From the NCBI GenBank assembly GCA_002713145.1, contig PAVS01000014.1, forward strand, positions 124,001-188,000: 64,000 nt of DNA, written 5' to 3'. Shown here in pieces: positions 40,591 through 51,407 of the stretch; within the stretch, counting starts at the first letter, position 1; every line of letters begins with the position of its first letter. Source of the DNA: Halobacteriovoraceae bacterium. Its GTDB lineage: Bacteria > Bdellovibrionota > Bacteriovoracia > Bacteriovoracales > Bacteriovoracaceae. The notes below the pieces were generated by a model. That model made no database searches and was not told the DNA's origin. It worked only from the letters and a program-made list of their open reading frames with translations. Position numbers and translations under genes: made by a program.

Positions 40591-43455
40591 ATGAGTTTAG
40601 GAAAATGGGCCGTTATTGATATAGAAACCACAGGGGTGGACCCTAATTATGATGACATCATAGATTTAGGTTTTTTACAATTTGAAGGGACTCAACTTGT
40701 ACGTACTTATAGCTCTCTTGTTAAATCTCAAAACAAATTATCGCAATTTATTCAAAAACTTACTGGAATAACAAATGATCTGTTAAAAGACGCGCCACCT
40801 TGGCAGAAAGTTGAGGGAGATCTCCTTGACCTAGAAGGGCATGCATTGATTGCTCACAATTCTCAGTTTGAAGAAAACTTTTTAGCCCGCTATTTTGAAG
40901 CCCTAGGAGGAGAACGAGAAAGTGAGTCCTTTCAAGATTCTATGTTACTCTTGGCGCTTTTAAATCCGGGAAGAAACTCTCTTAACCTTGAGAGTTTTAT
41001 TATCGATTTGAAATTGGCCGATAAAGAAGAGCACCGAGGTTTAGCTGATTCTATAGATCTGCTTAAAGTTTTGCTTCTCAGTTGTTTTCAACTTCAGTTT
41101 GATCCCACAAAATATCAAACCTTACTGGGGCTTTGTTCGGAGTTTAACTCGGAAGAGTTTTGGTTTAAAAACTTTTTAAAACTAGATCAATCAGAGCTGC
41201 TTGAGATCGCAGAACAAATAGATTTTGATTTACATGGAGCCAGCGAGAAGCTTTTTCATGATTTGGAAAAAAAGAATGAACGAGAGTTTGATCTTAGTTC
41301 ATCTCACACTTTAGAGTTTTCTGGATCAAAAATTAAAGAGATCTTGCAAGATGAAAAGAATATTCAACAAAGACTTCCCGCCTATCAATATCGTGACTCT
41401 CAGGAAAAATTAGCTTTAAGGGTGGGGCAAGCATTCTCGAATAATATTCATGCTTTGATTCAGGCCCCTACAGGAACGGGAAAAACGTTAGGTTATCTCA
41501 TTCCTTCTATTCTAAAGGCCAAGAGTACTGGGGAGCAAGTTCTTATATCCACGGGAACAAAAGCACTTCAAAACCAAGCGATGGCCAAAGATATACCCTT
41601 GGCCATGGAGATCTTAGGGTTAAATCACTCTCAACTTCAGATCCTTAGATTGGTGGGCTCTAAAAATCATTTCTGTGAACTTCTTTTTCGCAATGATCTG
41701 GATGATAAAGATAGTTTGCTCGACACGAGAACTTTTGGTCAAAAATATCTTCAAGCTTTTTTTGAGATGGTCTTTTTTTCCAATCAAAATACGAACAATT
41801 ATAACGATATTATCTCTGCAGATTCCATCCCATTTGTTTTGAGAAGAATCTTTCCAGAATTTATGGAGCTACTTAAAAATTATCGAGTCGACTACAGGGC
41901 CTGTACGGGAAATAAATGTCCCTATAAAAACGACTGCACTTATATGAGTGGTCTACGTAAAGCCCGAGAGGCAGATATCATCGTGGGGAATCATGCCCTT
42001 TTACTTTCATGGCCTAGAAGTATTGATATACCTACACATATTGTCATCGATGAAGCTCATAAAATTGAATCAGAGTCGACTCAGATGTTTACTCAAGAAG
42101 TGACACAAAAAGAATTAGAGAGTTTTGGTAAAAATATGCCGCAAATGGTGGCTCCAGTTTATTATTTATTAGGGGCTACAGACACAGAAGGTAAAAAAAC
42201 TAAGTTTATTAAAAGTGAAATAGCATCTAGCTCAAAGATGATTACTGAGAATGTTCAAGGTTTAATCGATCTCATTGAGAGGTCCGCAAAAAAATTACCT
42301 CGCTTCACTGACATTTACTGGAATGAGTTTCCTATGGTGACTTCAAACCGAATGAACTCAGAGTTGGAGGTCAGTCTCTTTAACCAAATAGATTCCCTTC
42401 GCTATATTTTTCAAGGAGTCTACGACATCATCTTTCCTCTCATGGGAAGATGGAATATTAATTCGTTAAACGATGAAAACGAAATTACTGCTTTTACTCT
42501 TTTCGAATCTTTCTGCACTCAAGTGGAGGAGACCCTTTCCACTTTAAATAATTTATTAGAAGAGACGAGTCATAGGGCGGGGTCAATTAAGTTTCACGCA
42601 GAATATGGTTTTTTACTCAGCTCAGCTCCCATTAATGTGGGTGAGATTTTTTATGAATCCATTATTAAACCGAGTGAATCAGTGGTTTTCACCTCTGCAA
42701 CACTGGCCAATAGTGATGGATCGCGAGGAATGGCGCAAGTTGAGTGGATGACTGGCTATAATCTCCTGCCTAGTGAAAAACGATTTAAAACAGGTCTGTT
42801 TTTAGAAAATAATTATGACTATGCTAATAATGCTAAAGTCTTTATTTGTACCGACACACCAGCGATCTACGATAAAAATTATGTGGACGAAGTTCTTGGG
42901 CACCTCACTCCCTTGATTAGGGATATCGGAGGAAGAACGCTTTTATTATTTTCATCAAAGCTGCGTTTCAACAAAGCATGCGAGATCTTACTGGATGAGT
43001 TCGAAGGTGAAATCCCTCTTTTTATTCAAGGTCTTGGCGCCAATATCGTAGAGGAGTTTAAAAAGTCTGAACATGGTATTTTGGTTGGTATGGAGTCGTT
43101 TGGAGAAGGGATAGATATTCCTGGAAAATTGTTGGAATTTGTATATGTAGATAAAATTCCAGATCTCAGGCAAGATCTTGTGATCCAGAAAAGGCGAGAT
43201 TATTATGAAGCGGAGTTTGGAAATGAATTTAATGATTATTTTTTGGCCGCACGGACTCGCTCTCTTCACCAGAAACTAGGGCGACTGATTAGAAGAGAGT
43301 CAGATAAGGGTTGTATCATTGTTACTGATGCAAGACTGGCTAGGTGGAAAGGAAGGACCTTAGATACCTTCAAGGATATGATGAAACCTTACGTGTTAAA
43401 TTTCACTCCGATAGCGGAAGCTTGTGAGGAGTCAAAGAAGTTTCTGTTAAGTTAA
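40591..43455 (+). CDS. dinG: DinG-type helicase with N-terminal DEDDh exonuclease
   Basis: The ATG at 40591 has GAGGTGGGA upstream and begins directly with the exonuclease; a GTG at 40552 is less likely. The 954-residue protein has a DnaQ-like domain (AVIDIETTG with Asp10/Glu12, LIAHNSQFEENFL, HRGLADS). An XPD-like superfamily 2 helicase follows: QAPTGTGKT, DEAHKIE and VVFTSATLA. Four Cys (NHFCELL, YRACTGNKCPYKNDC) fit the Fe-S cluster. The exonuclease residues look complete. Confidence 0.9.
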   Translation: MSLGKWAVIDIETTGVDPNYDDIIDLGFLQFEGTQLVRTYSSLVKSQNKLSQFIQKLTGITNDLLKDAPPWQKVEGDLLDLEGHALIAHNSQFEENFLARYFEALGGERESESFQDSMLLLALLNPGRNSLNLESFIIDLKLADKEEHRGLADSIDLLKVLLLSCFQLQFDPTKYQTLLGLCSEFNSEEFWFKNFLKLDQSELLEIAEQIDFDLHGASEKLFHDLEKKNEREFDLSSSHTLEFSGSKIKEILQDEKNIQQRLPAYQYRDSQEKLALRVGQAFSNNIHALIQAPTGTGKTLGYLIPSILKAKSTGEQVLISTGTKALQNQAMAKDIPLAMEILGLNHSQLQILRLVGSKNHFCELLFRNDLDDKDSLLDTRTFGQKYLQAFFEMVFFSNQNTNNYNDIISADSIPFVLRRIFPEFMELLKNYRVDYRACTGNKCPYKNDCTYMSGLRKAREADIIVGNHALLLSWPRSIDIPTHIVIDEAHKIESESTQMFTQEVTQKELESFGKNMPQMVAPVYYLLGATDTEGKKTKFIKSEIASSSKMITENVQGLIDLIERSAKKLPRFTDIYWNEFPMVTSNRMNSELEVSLFNQIDSLRYIFQGVYDIIFPLMGRWNINSLNDENEITAFTLFESFCTQVEETLSTLNNLLEETSHRAGSIKFHAEYGFLLSSAPINVGEIFYESIIKPSESVVFTSATLANSDGSRGMAQVEWMTGYNLLPSEKRFKTGLFLENNYDYANNAKVFICTDTPAIYDKNYVDEVLGHLTPLIRDIGGRTLLLFSSKLRFNKACEILLDEFEGEIPLFIQGLGANIVEEFKKSEHGILVGMESFGEGIDIPGKLLEFVYVDKIPDLRQDLVIQKRRDYYEAEFGNEFNDYFLAARTRSLHQKLGRLIRRESDKGCIIVTDARLARWKGRTLDTFKDMMKPYVLNFTPIAEACEESKKFLLS

Positions 43456-44172
43456 TTTGACCTTATTGGCCTCATAATTTTTCAAACGCTCGATCTTTAT
43501 TGTCACGCCATCTGAGAAGTGTCCTAAGTAGGGGATGCCGTGATATTTGCTTAAATAAATATCAAGTCCCTCTTTAGAGATCGTTCCACTTTCTCCTACT
43601 TGTAAGAGTTTGCAATGAGTGGCATTTAATTGATTGCCATTTATTTCCAAATCAACAGGTTCTATCTCTTGCAGTTCCACATACATTTCTTGAGCAAAAA
43701 TTTCTTGTTTGAATTCCCAAATATTTGGACTGGTGTAAACGGAGTAGGGGGTTCTGTGCACGGGGTCAATCTTTTTCATTTGAGTCATCAGCATCGTGGT
43801 AGAAAAACACGGTGTGGCAAGATGAACATAATTATTGAAATGATAATTGAATTTTTGCGTCTTGCCATTGTGCGTATAAATATAATCAAATGTTTTGGTT
43901 TTGTGGTCTACATTGACCATTTCTGTGCTTTCGTTGGGGCCCATTTGTCTATTGACCTTTATAGACTTGGTTTCGAACTTTGCCGTGTAACAATATTCCA
44001 CATTAACTTTTAAAAATTCTCCACTGGCCACTCTCGACATAGTTTGGGCAGTAAGTACGAAATTCCCAAAAGATTTGTCTTCACGACTTAGTTTAAAATT
44101 TTCTTCGGAGTAAATTTTGTCCCTAGCAAAGTAATTGTATTTACCCTCGAGCAATATTTCCAAAATACTCAA
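43447..44172 (-). CDS. Hypothetical protein, DUF3108-like
   Basis: This 241-residue protein has no clear signal peptide. Alternating beta-strand pattern (GNFVLTAQTMSRV, FLKVNVEYCYTAKFETK, THNGKTQKFNYHFNNYVH) resembles DUF3108-type beta proteins, which are usually exported. The match is weak. It is convergent with dinG, overlapping nine bases, and divergent from nqrA. Confidence 0.5.
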   Translation of the reverse strand: MSILEILLEGKYNYFARDKIYSEENFKLSREDKSFGNFVLTAQTMSRVASGEFLKVNVEYCYTAKFETKSIKVNRQMGPNESTEMVNVDHKTKTFDYIYTHNGKTQKFNYHFNNYVHLATPCFSTTMLMTQMKKIDPVHRTPYSVYTSPNIWEFKQEIFAQEMYVELQEIEPVDLEINGNQLNATHCKLLQVGESGTISKEGLDIYLSKYHGIPYLGHFSDGVTIKIERLKNYEANKVKLT

Positions 44173-44316
44173 TTTAAAATTTCTCCTCGTCTAGTTTTTG
44201 ACTTAATAAAAACTAAAATTAATGACTGACTTTCGTTGTCATAATACCTAACAATATGATATTTAAGACAGTAATCCAAATTAAAATAGTTATTGATATC
44301 AAAGGATTTTATCAAA

Positions 44317-45666
44317 ATGATTAAGTTGAAAAAAGGACTTAACCTTCCTATTACAGGTGAGCCTAGTCAAGTTCTTCATGATGGTCCGAGAATTTCTCGC
44401 GTGGCCTTATTGGGGGATGATGTCGTAGGTATGAAGCCGACCATGGCGGTTAAAGTTGGCGATCAAGTGAAAACAGGACAGCTACTTTACACTGATAAGA
44501 AAACAGAAGGGGTTTTATACACATCTCCTGGTAGTGGTGAAGTTGTGGAAATTAACCGAGGTGATAAAAGAAAATTTCTCTCTGTGGTTATTAAACTTTC
44601 TGGCAGTGATGAACATGTTGCTTTTAATAGTTTCAAGGGAGCTACCGTTGATAGCTATAATGAGCAAGGAGTAAAAGATCTTCTCATTGAGTCTGGAATG
44701 TGGCCGTCTCTTAGACGTAGACCTTTTTCTAAGGCTGCTGTTCCAACAGAAAGACCAAGTGCTATCTTTGTTAATGCTATGGATACACATCCTTTAGCGG
44801 CTAATCCCATGCTTTTTATCAAAGAACATCAAGCGGCTTTTCTCAATGGATTAAAAGTCTTAGGGAAGCTAACTGATAAAGTCCATGTTTGTGCTGCTCC
44901 TGATGCGAACTTAGATGTTGCCTCAGCAGCGAATGCAACTTTAAATACTTTTAAAGGCCCGCATCCAGCAGGTCTCTCTGGAACTCATATCCATTTTCTC
45001 CACCCCGTCGGTGAGAAAAACTTTGTTTGGTATACGAATTACCAAGATGTCATCGCGATAGGGAAGCTTTTTGAAACAGGGCAATTGTTCTTGGATCGAA
45101 TGGTGAGTGTCGCAGGTCCAGCCGCTCGCAATCCACGAGTCGTTAAGACAAGAATGGGAGCTTCTCTGGAAGAACTTACTAAAGATGAATTGTTTGAGAA
45201 TACTGAAACAAGAATTATATCAGGCTCTGTCTTTGGTGGACGTAAAGCTCAAACCGGAGTTGAGTATCTAGGACGATTCCATCATCAAGTGTCTCTTTTA
45301 AGAGAAGGTAGAGATAGAGAACTTCTTGGGTGGCATTCACCTGGCTTTGATCGCTATTCAGTTAAGCCTATTTATGTCTCTAAACTTTTTGGAAATAAAA
45401 AATACGATTTCACAACCAATGCTCATGGATCTTTAAGGTCTATCGTTCCCATTGGTTCATACGAAAAAGTCATGCCTCTTGATATACTCCCTACCTTTCT
45501 CGTGAGATCTCTTATGAGTAAAAATACGGACATGAGTATTAAGCTTGGGGCTTTGGAGTTGGATGAAGAAGATATGGCGCTAGTTACATTTGTAGATCCT
45601 TGTAAAAATGATTTCGCCACAAAGCTTAGAGAAAACCTAACTTTAATTGAGAAGGAGGGGCTATGA
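44317..45666 (+). CDS. nqrA: Na+-translocating NADH:quinone oxidoreductase subunit A
   Basis: I use the ATG at 44317 ([16 protein letters not shown]), the normal NqrA start, giving 449 residues. NqrA is the peripheral subunit near the quinone site. The biotinyl-like fold with [18 protein letters not shown] and HIHFLHPVG are typical. The gap before it (44173-44316) is AT-rich and must hold the operon promoter, but no consensus stands out. Confidence 0.95.
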   Translation: MIKLKKGLNLPITGEPSQVLHDGPRISRVALLGDDVVGMKPTMAVKVGDQVKTGQLLYTDKKTEGVLYTSPGSGEVVEINRGDKRKFLSVVIKLSGSDEHVAFNSFKGATVDSYNEQGVKDLLIESGMWPSLRRRPFSKAAVPTERPSAIFVNAMDTHPLAANPMLFIKEHQAAFLNGLKVLGKLTDKVHVCAAPDANLDVASAANATLNTFKGPHPAGLSGTHIHFLHPVGEKNFVWYTNYQDVIAIGKLFETGQLFLDRMVSVAGPAARNPRVVKTRMGASLEELTKDELFENTETRIISGSVFGGRKAQTGVEYLGRFHHQVSLLREGRDRELLGWHSPGFDRYSVKPIYVSKLFGNKKYDFTTNAHGSLRSIVPIGSYEKVMPLDILPTFLVRSLMSKNTDMSIKLGALELDEEDMALVTFVDPCKNDFATKLRENLTLIEKEGL

Positions 45667-46862
45667 AATTTTTAAGAGATGCCCTTGATAAAGCTGAACC
45701 TCTATTTCATAAGGGTGGGAAATTTGAAAAAATGTACCCTCTGTATGAAGCCATAGATACTTTTGCTTACACCCCAGGAATTGTCGCTGGAGGAAATACC
45801 CATGTACGCGATGGTATCGACCTTAAAAGAACGATGATCTCTGTGGCTATTGCTCTGGGACCTATAGTTCTTTTTGCAATGTATAACACAGGTTTACAGG
45901 CCAATATTGCTCTAGATGCTGCAGGTTTAACTGCAACTGGTTGGAGAGCAGATATCATCAATGCTTTAGGGATGGGATTTGATCCTGCCAATATTGTAGC
46001 GAATATCTTTCATGGTTTTCTGTGGTTTTTCCCAGTGTTTTTGGTCACTCAAATTGCCGGGGGAACCTGTGAGCTTATTTTTTCTGTCATCAGAAAGCAC
46101 GAAATTAATGAAGGCTTCTTAGTTACTGGTCTTCTTTATCCACTTATACTTCCTCCTACAATTCCTCTTTGGCAGGTGGCCATTGGGATTATTTTTGGGG
46201 TTGTGATTGGTAAAGAGATTTTTGGTGGTACGGGAAGAAATATCTTTAACCCAGCATTAACTGCCAGAGCATTTTTGTTCTTTGCTTATCCAGCACAAAT
46301 ATCCGGTGATGCGGTATGGACTGCTGTTGATGGTTATACTGGTGCAACTCCTTTAGCTCAAGCAGCTGTGGGTGGAGTTGAGAATATTTCTATTCTTTGG
46401 CAAGATGCCTTTTTAGGTTTTATGCCTGGATCAATGGGTGAGACCTCTGCGCTACTTTGTTTGATTGGTGCTGGTTTTCTCATCATGACGGGAATTGGAT
46501 CTTGGAGAATTATGCTTTCTATGCTGATTGGTATGGTGCTGATGGCACTCACACTGAATGCTATTGGAAGTGATTCAAATCCAATGTTTAACGTCACTCC
46601 CCAGTGGCACTTTGTGATAGGATCTTTTGCTTTTGCCTGTGTCTTTATGGCCACAGATCCAGTGAGTGCAGCAATGACTAATACGGGAAGAATGATTTAT
46701 GGCTTTTTGATAGGTGTCCTTGGTGTCCTTATCAGAGTTGTGAACCCTGCTTACCCTGAAGGGTGGATGCTTGCGATTCTCTTTATGAATTCATGTTCTC
46801 CACTCATTGATTACTTTGTTGTGGAAAGAAATATTAAAAGAAGGGTGGCGCGAAATGTCTAA
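45663..46862 (+). CDS. nqrB: Na+-NQR subunit B
   Basis: This 399-residue membrane protein overlaps nqrA as ATGA. The covalent-FMN site reads TGATPLA (Thr), where SGAT is more usual. [17 protein letters not shown] and [11 protein letters not shown] match the family. NqrB holds the sodium channel and riboflavin. Confidence 0.95.
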   Translation: MKFLRDALDKAEPLFHKGGKFEKMYPLYEAIDTFAYTPGIVAGGNTHVRDGIDLKRTMISVAIALGPIVLFAMYNTGLQANIALDAAGLTATGWRADIINALGMGFDPANIVANIFHGFLWFFPVFLVTQIAGGTCELIFSVIRKHEINEGFLVTGLLYPLILPPTIPLWQVAIGIIFGVVIGKEIFGGTGRNIFNPALTARAFLFFAYPAQISGDAVWTAVDGYTGATPLAQAAVGGVENISILWQDAFLGFMPGSMGETSALLCLIGAGFLIMTGIGSWRIMLSMLIGMVLMALTLNAIGSDSNPMFNVTPQWHFVIGSFAFACVFMATDPVSAAMTNTGRMIYGFLIGVLGVLIRVVNPAYPEGWMLAILFMNSCSPLIDYFVVERNIKRRVARNV

Positions 46863-47628
46863 TGAATCTACTACTAAAACAATTACAGTTGCAGGACTTC
46901 TTTGTTTTGTTTGTTCTATTTTCGTTTCCATTGTTGTGGTTAACTTAAGACCTCAACAAGAAACAAATGCTGAACTTGATATGAAAAAGAATATCCTTGC
47001 AAGTGCCGGTGTCATCGAAGCTGGTGCGGGTGCTGAAAAAATTAATGAAGAATTTGATAAAATCGATACTGTTATCGTTGATATTGAGACTGGTGAAAAA
47101 GTTGAAGAGATTGATGTTGAGGCATACGATCAAGTTGTAGCTTCTAAAACTCCTCAATCTGCAGTGGTTATTCCTGCTAATTTGGATGTGGGTGGCTTAT
47201 CTACTCGTTCTAAATACGCAAAAGTTTATCTTCAAAAAGATGATGCTGGAGAATTGAATACTGTTATCTTAAAACATTGGGGAAAAGGTCTTTGGTCTAC
47301 TATGTATGGCTTCATTGCTCTTGAGCCCGATGCAAACACCATTAAAGGATTTGCTTATTATTCTCATGGAGAAACTCCTGGTCTGGGAGGAGAAGTCGAT
47401 AATCCAGGTTGGAAAAACCAGTGGATTGGTAAAAAAATCTATGATGATGAAGGTAATGTTGACTTGAAAGTTGCGAAAGGTTCAGCTGATGGTTCAGATT
47501 ATCAAGTGGACGGCCTTTCGGGTGCAACGATCACGGCTAATGGAGTCACTTCGTCAGTAAAATATTGGTTTGGTGAGCATGGATATGCAAAAATCCTAGA
47601 GAATATTAGAAATGGAGGTCTGCAATGA
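46855..47628 (+). CDS. nqrC: Na+-NQR subunit C
   Basis: The ATG at 46855 (MSNESTTKT) lies after AAGGGTGG inside the end of nqrB. The 257-residue protein has one N-terminal span and a periplasmic FMN domain with the attachment motif [12 protein letters not shown] is added there by ApbE, encoded downstream. Confidence 0.95.
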   Translation: MSNESTTKTITVAGLLCFVCSIFVSIVVVNLRPQQETNAELDMKKNILASAGVIEAGAGAEKINEEFDKIDTVIVDIETGEKVEEIDVEAYDQVVASKTPQSAVVIPANLDVGGLSTRSKYAKVYLQKDDAGELNTVILKHWGKGLWSTMYGFIALEPDANTIKGFAYYSHGETPGLGGEVDNPGWKNQWIGKKIYDDEGNVDLKVAKGSADGSDYQVDGLSGATITANGVTSSVKYWFGEHGYAKILENIRNGGLQ

Positions 47629-48245
47629 AAATTAAACAATTAATTGTTGAACCAATAATTAGTAATAACCCCATTGCTTTGCAGATCTTGGGGATATGTT
47701 CTGCTCTTGCTGTTACAGTTCAGTTAAAAAATGTTTTCGTTATGTGTGCAGCGGTGACCCTGGTTATCGCTTTTGCAAACGTTGGTGTCTCACTGATTAG
47801 AAACCATGTTCCAAGTTCTATTCGAATTATCGTTCAGATGACGATCATTGCTTCGCTGGTTATTGTAGCCGAGCAATTTTTGAAAGCGTTTGTCTATGAC
47901 CAGTGGAAAACCATGGCGGTTTATGTTGGACTCATCATTACAAACTGTATTGTTATGGGACGAACAGAAGCTTTTGGTATGAAAAATGGTCCTGTCGCAT
48001 CTTTCTTTGATGGGATTGGAAACGGATTAGGATACTCCTTTATATTAATCGTTGTTGGTTTTTTTAGAGAGCTCTTCGGTTCAGGGAAACTTTTTGGTTT
48101 TACTGTCTTTGAGCTGACTAAAGAAGGCGGTTGGTATCAGCCTAATGGATTGATGCTTCTTCCTCCAAGTGCGTTTTTTATCATTGGTATTATGATTTGG
48201 TTGATCAGAACTAAAGATCCATCACAAATTGAAGAAAGTAATTAA
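47625..48245 (+). CDS. nqrD: Na+-NQR subunit D
   Basis: This 206-residue, six-span protein overlaps nqrC as ATGA. Cys in [10 protein letters not shown] and ITNCIVMGR are the intramembrane [2Fe-2S] ligands shared with NqrE. Confidence 0.95.
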   Translation: MKIKQLIVEPIISNNPIALQILGICSALAVTVQLKNVFVMCAAVTLVIAFANVGVSLIRNHVPSSIRIIVQMTIIASLVIVAEQFLKAFVYDQWKTMAVYVGLIITNCIVMGRTEAFGMKNGPVASFFDGIGNGLGYSFILIVVGFFRELFGSGKLFGFTVFELTKEGGWYQPNGLMLLPPSAFFIIGIMIWLIRTKDPSQIEESN

Positions 48246-48256
48246 GGGGATATAAG

Positions 48257-48868
48257 ATGTTAGAACATTATGCAAGTTTAATAGTTAAAGCTATTTTTAT
48301 TGAAAATCTCGCTTTAGCTTTCTTTTTAGGAATGTGTACTTTTTTGGCCGTCTCTAAGAAAGTTTCGACTTCTCTTGGATTAGGGGTCGCTGTTATTGTC
48401 GTACAGACAATTACCATCCCTGTTAATAATTTACTCTATACTTATTTTCTTAAATCAGGTGCTCTTGCTTGGGCAGGGTATCCTGATGTGGATCTTTCGT
48501 TTCTAGGTTTGATTTCTTATATTGCTGTTATTGCAGCTATGGTGCAAATCTTAGAGATGACATTAGATAAGTTTTTTCCAGCTCTATATAATTCACTCGG
48601 TATTTTCTTACCTCTGATCACTGTTAACTGTGCCATCTTAGGTGGGTCACTTTTCATGGTGGAAAGAGATTATAATTTTGGAGAGTCAGTAGCTTATGGA
48701 TTAGGTTCAAGTATTGGTTGGGCTTTTGCCATCGCTATTTTAGCCGGAATTAGAGAGAAAATGGATTATTCAGATGTTCCTCCTGGGCTTCGTGGACTTG
48801 GAATTACATTTATGACTTGTGGTCTTTTGGCCATTGTCTTTATGTCCTTCGCTGGAATTTCACTTTAA
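48257..48868 (+). CDS. nqrE: Na+-NQR subunit E
   Basis: The 203-residue, six-span protein has the paired Cys in [12 protein letters not shown] and TVNCAILGG, matching NqrD. An AAGGGGAT ribosome site lies before the ATG. Confidence 0.95.
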   Translation: MLEHYASLIVKAIFIENLALAFFLGMCTFLAVSKKVSTSLGLGVAVIVVQTITIPVNNLLYTYFLKSGALAWAGYPDVDLSFLGLISYIAVIAAMVQILEMTLDKFFPALYNSLGIFLPLITVNCAILGGSLFMVERDYNFGESVAYGLGSSIGWAFAIAILAGIREKMDYSDVPPGLRGLGITFMTCGLLAIVFMSFAGISL

Positions 48869-48894
48869 GAATTAATAAATAATAAGGATAAAAA

Positions 48895-50118
48895 ATGGAA
48901 GTTGTTATTTTAGGAGTTGCAATGTTCACCGCAGTCATTTTGGCTTTGGTGGTGCTTATACTCATTGCACGTTCAAAACTTGTCCCAAAGGGCAAGATAA
49001 AGTTAACAATCAATGGAGAAAAAACGATTGAGGTTTCTCCAGGGCAAAAGCTTCTAGGGGCATTGGCCAACGAAAAACTTTTTCTCTCATCAGCTTGTGG
49101 AGGAGGGGGAACCTGTGGACAGTGTGAAGCTCAAGTTTTGGAAGGCGGAGGAGAAATCCTTGCTACAGAGCTTTCCCAAATCTCTAAAGGCCATGCTAAA
49201 GAAGGTTGGAGACTTGCTTGTCAGGTAACTTGTAAGCAAGATATGAAAATTAATGTTCCGGAAGAAGTCTTTGGTGTCCGCAAGTGGGAATGTAAAGTTA
49301 AGTCTAATGACTCAGTAGCCACTTTTATTAAAGAACTTGTTCTTGAACTTCCTGAAGGGGAATCTGTTCCTTTTAGGGCCGGTGGTTTTATTCAAATTGA
49401 GCGTCCACCTGGATTAGATATTTCTTTTAAGGACTTTGTAGTTGAAGATGAGTACCGTGGAGACTGGGATAAGTTCGATTTATGGAAGTACCGTTCAAAG
49501 GTTGATGATGAAACAATAAGAGCATATTCGATGGCGAATTATCCTGAAGAAAAAGGGATTATTATGCTCAATGTTCGTATTGCGACACCTCCACCAAATA
49601 AACCGGACGCGCCTCCAGGAAAAATGAGCTCTTATATTTATAACCTAAAGCCAGGGGATACATGTACGATCTCTGGACCATTCGGTGAATTTTTTGCCCG
49701 TGATACTGAAAAAGAAATGGTCTTTGTCGGTGGGGGAGCTGGTATGGCACCTATGCGCTCACATATCTTTGATCAATTTAGAAGAATTAAAACAGACCGA
49801 AAGGTAACCTTCTGGTATGGAGCACGTTCGAAAAGAGAAATGTTTTATGTTGAAGACTTCGATATGATTCAACGTGAAAATGATAACTTTACTTGGCATT
49901 GTGCCCTTAGTGACGCGCTTCCAGAAGACAAGTGGGAAGGTTACACTGGCTTTATTCATAATGTTCTTTATGAAGAATATTTAAAAGATCACCCAGCCCC
50001 TGAAGATTGTGAGTACTATCTTTGTGGTCCTCCGATTATGAATGAGTGTGTGATCAATATGCTCTTAGATCTAGGAGTAGAACGCGAAGACATCTTACTA
50101 GATGACTTTGGTGGCTAG
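48895..50118 (+). CDS. nqrF: Na+-NQR subunit F
   Basis: The 407-residue protein has an N-terminal span and a plant-type ferredoxin domain ([12 protein letters not shown], then CQVTC). FAD- and NADH-binding domains follow ([39 protein letters not shown]). It takes electrons from NADH into the complex. A terminator follows. Confidence 0.96.
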   Translation: MEVVILGVAMFTAVILALVVLILIARSKLVPKGKIKLTINGEKTIEVSPGQKLLGALANEKLFLSSACGGGGTCGQCEAQVLEGGGEILATELSQISKGHAKEGWRLACQVTCKQDMKINVPEEVFGVRKWECKVKSNDSVATFIKELVLELPEGESVPFRAGGFIQIERPPGLDISFKDFVVEDEYRGDWDKFDLWKYRSKVDDETIRAYSMANYPEEKGIIMLNVRIATPPPNKPDAPPGKMSSYIYNLKPGDTCTISGPFGEFFARDTEKEMVFVGGGAGMAPMRSHIFDQFRRIKTDRKVTFWYGARSKREMFYVEDFDMIQRENDNFTWHCALSDALPEDKWEGYTGFIHNVLYEEYLKDHPAPEDCEYYLCGPPIMNECVINMLLDLGVEREDILLDDFGG

Positions 50119-50141
50119 AAATAAATTAAAAATGACATAGT

Positions 50142-50172
50142 AAAAAAAGGGGTGTGTAAACGCCCCTTTTTT
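50142..50172 (+). terminator. Terminator between nqrF and apbE
   Basis: AAAAAAGGGG pairs with CCCCTTTTTT over a 10-base loop (TGTGTAAACG), with a T run after it. apbE and nqrM lie beyond and would be expressed by read-through or from their own promoter. Confidence 0.82.
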
Positions 50173-50184
50173 GATGGAAGAGAA

Positions 50185-51186
50185 ATGAAAATTACCTTAT
50201 TAAGTTTATTACTTATTTGTATTTCCTGTTCAGGTGATAAAAAAGAGAAGCAAGTTATTGAAGGTCAAACCATGGGCACTTATTATCGAGTGATTCTCTA
50301 TGGAGATAAGCCTGCCGCTGAAATCAAAGCGGATATTGATAAATTTCTTGAACTTTTTAATAATATCTTTTCTACCTATATTCCAGAGTCTGAAATCTCA
50401 AAAGTAAATAACACCAAGTTTGATAAAATTAAAATTAGCGACTCTCTTCATAAGGCCATCAGTGTTTCTCTTGAAATTGCTCATAAATCTCAAGGCTATT
50501 TTGATCCAACAGTAGGCCCCCTTGTGAATGCTTGGGGCTTTGGACCTGATGGAAAAAAACAAAGACCAACAAGCGAAGAGATTAAATCACTGCTTGATAA
50601 AGTGGGGTACCAACATATCCATATAAAAAATAAGTACCTCCATTTTGCTAAGAAGAATATGTATATAGATCTTTCTGCTATGGCCAAAGGATTTGGCGTT
50701 GATGAATTAGTTAAACATCTTTCTTATCAAGGATATGAAAACCTGCTCGTTGAGATTGGTGGGGAAGTGAGAGCGAGAGGTACAAAACCAGATGGAAGTT
50801 CTTGGCGTATTGGTGTTGAAGGTCCTACTGAACAATTAGGGGGAAAGCTTGCCCAGGTGGTAGAACTTAAAAATATGAGCATGGCCACTTCCGGCTCTTA
50901 TCGAAATTATAAAAAATACGGAGACGAAATCTTTCAACACACCATAGATCCTAAAACCGGAAAACCTGCAGGACATCAAACAATTTCTGTTTCTGTATTA
51001 GACGAATACTGTGCAGATGCTGATGCCTGGGCGACTGCGTTAATGAGTATGGGAGCCTCTCAAGGGGTGGATTTGGCCAATAATTTGGGGATCCCGGCAT
51101 TATTTCAAGTTAAGACAAATGATGAAAAAATCTCCCAAATATCGACAACAGCTTGGGAAGATTATATAAAAGAAAATCAGAGGTAA
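50185..51186 (+). CDS. apbE: FAD:protein FMN transferase
   Basis: The ATG at 50185 follows GGAAGAGAA. The 333-residue lipoprotein (lipobox LLLICISC) has the ApbE motifs TMGTYYRV, WGFGPDG, AMAKGFGVD, EIGGEVRARG and HTIDPKTGKPAG. It flavinylates NqrB and NqrC in the periplasm. Confidence 0.94.
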   Translation: MKITLLSLLLICISCSGDKKEKQVIEGQTMGTYYRVILYGDKPAAEIKADIDKFLELFNNIFSTYIPESEISKVNNTKFDKIKISDSLHKAISVSLEIAHKSQGYFDPTVGPLVNAWGFGPDGKKQRPTSEEIKSLLDKVGYQHIHIKNKYLHFAKKNMYIDLSAMAKGFGVDELVKHLSYQGYENLLVEIGGEVRARGTKPDGSSWRIGVEGPTEQLGGKLAQVVELKNMSMATSGSYRNYKKYGDEIFQHTIDPKTGKPAGHQTISVSVLDEYCADADAWATALMSMGASQGVDLANNLGIPALFQVKTNDEKISQISTTAWEDYIKENQR

Positions 51187-51188
51187 TT

Positions 51189-51407
51189 ATGAATATCATC
51201 ATCATCACAACAGTTGTTTTTCTTATCGCTTTTACGGGTCTGGCCATTGGTGCGATCATTGCCGGTAAGCCAGTTAAAGGTTCATGCGGTGGTATAGGTG
51301 CTATGTTTGGTAGTTCTGCTTGTGATATGTGCTCACTCAAGGATAAGTGTCAGTCAACTGGCAAAGAGCTTTGTGAAGAAGGTGAGGACTGTGAGACCCC
51401 TTGCTAG
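51189..51407 (+). CDS. nqrM: Na+-NQR maturation protein NqrM
   Basis: The ATG at 51189 follows AGAGG. The 72-residue protein has one N-terminal span and a Cys-rich tail with KGSCGGIGA, CDMC and several later Cys. NqrM delivers iron to the NqrD/E cluster site and is typically encoded next to apbE, as here. Its stop overlaps the convergent barrel gene (CTAG). Confidence 0.92.
   Translation: MNIIIITTVVFLIAFTGLAIGAIIAGKPVKGSCGGIGAMFGSSACDMCSLKDKCQSTGKELCEEGEDCETPC

Noticed and set aside
44515-46654. Minus-strand open frames under nqrA and nqrB
   Set aside because: Antisense shadows of conserved genes without domain content.
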